NCBI GenBank assembly: GCA_023228245.1
Contig: JALOBN010000024.1
Span: 1 to 37,816 of the forward strand
Origin: Candidatus Pacearchaeota archaeon
GTDB lineage: Archaea > Nanoarchaeota > Nanoarchaeia > Pacearchaeales > GW2011-AR1
Length of the DNA stretch: 37,816 bases
Reading direction: 5' to 3'
The notes beneath the pieces were generated by a model. That model was given only the letters and a program-made list of their open reading frames with translations. It had not been told where the DNA came from and searched no databases. Of this stretch, positions 37,373-37,816 are shown piece by piece (the stretch's first letter is position 1; every line of letters begins with the position of its first letter). The position numbers and the translations under genes are program-made.

Positions 37373-37714
37373 ATGCCAACAGCGCCGAGAAGGCCATGCA
37401 GCAGACCAGGATGCAAAGGGCTCACGCTGGGCGGCGTATGCAGCGTATGTGGGCCAAGAGTGAATCAGTATGAACAGAGTAGAGCAAAGACAACAGCACG
37501 CGGCTACGATGGACTGTGGCAACGTAAGAGCAAGGCGTACTTGAGACGGCATCCATTGTGTGCTGAATGCGAGAGACAAGGCATAGTACGGCCAGCGACG
37601 TGCGTAGATCACATTGTGCCACATAGGGGCAATGAGGCGTTGAGGGTGAGCGAATCGAACTGGCAAGGATTGTGTGAGCCGTGCCACGGACAGAAGACGA
37701 GGCGAGGAGAGTAA
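37373..37714 (+). CDS. HNH endonuclease
   Basis: A 113-aa protein. CSRPGCKGLTLGGVCSVCGPR is a zinc part; RHPLCAECERQGIVRPATCVDHIVPHRGNEALRVSESNWQGLCEPCHGQKTRRGE is the HNH core (CxxC, DHIVPH, SNWQGLCxxCHxxKT). In cos phages this small HNH enzyme lies just before the terminase small-subunit gene and helps cut DNA at cos for packaging. Next genes would be terminase, outside the window. Confidence 0.9.
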   Translation: MPTAPRRPCSRPGCKGLTLGGVCSVCGPRVNQYEQSRAKTTARGYDGLWQRKSKAYLRRHPLCAECERQGIVRPATCVDHIVPHRGNEALRVSESNWQGLCEPCHGQKTRRGE

Positions 37715-37816
37715 ATTGCCCATCTTACGTTATGGTACTTACGTCAATTGTAACCCAATTGGGGGTGTAGTATGGGTAGGGGGGTTCTAACCCTTGAGAG
37801 GGGAAGCCTCCTTGAC
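37715..37816. other. Region after HNH, possible cos site
   Basis: Non-coding to the window's end. It holds GGGTAGGGGGGTTCTAACCC and GAGAGGGG, a G-rich patch followed by a pyrimidine/AACC element that is often found between HNH and terminase genes in cos phages. A short dyad GGGTT-CT-AACCC is at 37785-37793. Site of DNA cutting for packaging is plausible; not certain. Confidence 0.35.

Overview
The window looks like most of a temperate tailed-phage genome, probably cos-packaging, from a planctomycete or a similar host. The phage identity rests on clear homologues: a tyrosine integrase beside a tRNA-Leu 3' half (attachment site), a RecE-like nuclease plus RecT pair, a primosome-type protein, a DnaB-like helicase, two DNA methyltransferases, a Lar-like zinc protein, an HNH endonuclease of the kind that precedes terminase, tail or adhesin-like proteins, and dozens of small genes that overlap by 1-4 bases. 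Host assignment is inference: it leans on a GspG-like pseudopilin with the GFSLVELLVV prepilin signal, a csrA gene, and many secreted proteins. Terminase, portal, capsid and most tail genes are absent, so the window is part of a longer genome.

Layout. (1) 1-2006, plus strand: the end of a late structural module with a Cys-rich lectin-like adhesin. (2) 1978-6611, minus strand: an accessory or lysogeny operon read from a good promoter at about 6700. It holds small phage genes, one XRE-type HTH regulator and, last, a pilin-like protein. A candidate small RNA lies in the opposite direction at about 3550. (3) 6840-8455: the integration region, with GTAATAC repeats, a tRNA-Leu(CAG) 3' half, two candidate structured RNAs, a strong promoter and the integrase. 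(4) 8721-10850: the most unusual part, holding a 51-aa zinc-ribbon protein, a run of hairpins, a compact Cas12/TnpB-like protein of about 429 aa whose RuvC nuclease motifs are missing, and directly after it a mini CRISPR array (36-nt repeats, four spacers of 30-31 nt, one degenerate terminal repeat). No cas1, cas2 or other cas gene is visible. (5) 10848-28650, plus strand: the early module, with small genes, CsrA, RecE/RecT, replication genes, methyltransferases, a nuclease, an ASCH-like protein, and a pentapeptide-repeat protein. (6) 28653-34151: a cluster of membrane or secreted proteins (TNase with DnaJ-type zinc motifs, CAP, thioredoxin-fold, papain-like protease), ending at a strong terminator. 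(7) 34235-37816: small membrane proteins, a 646-aa tail-like protein, an HNH endonuclease and a possible cos region.

How it may work together: integrase and the tRNA half-site give lysogeny; RecE/RecT, the primosome protein, helicase and methyltransferases give replication, recombination and protection from host restriction. The nuclease-dead Cas12-like protein with its own array is best read as a guide-RNA-directed DNA binder that silences rather than cuts, aimed at host genes, rival phages or plasmids. That reading is inference; what the sequence shows is the array, the gene fused into the first repeat, and the missing catalytic residues.
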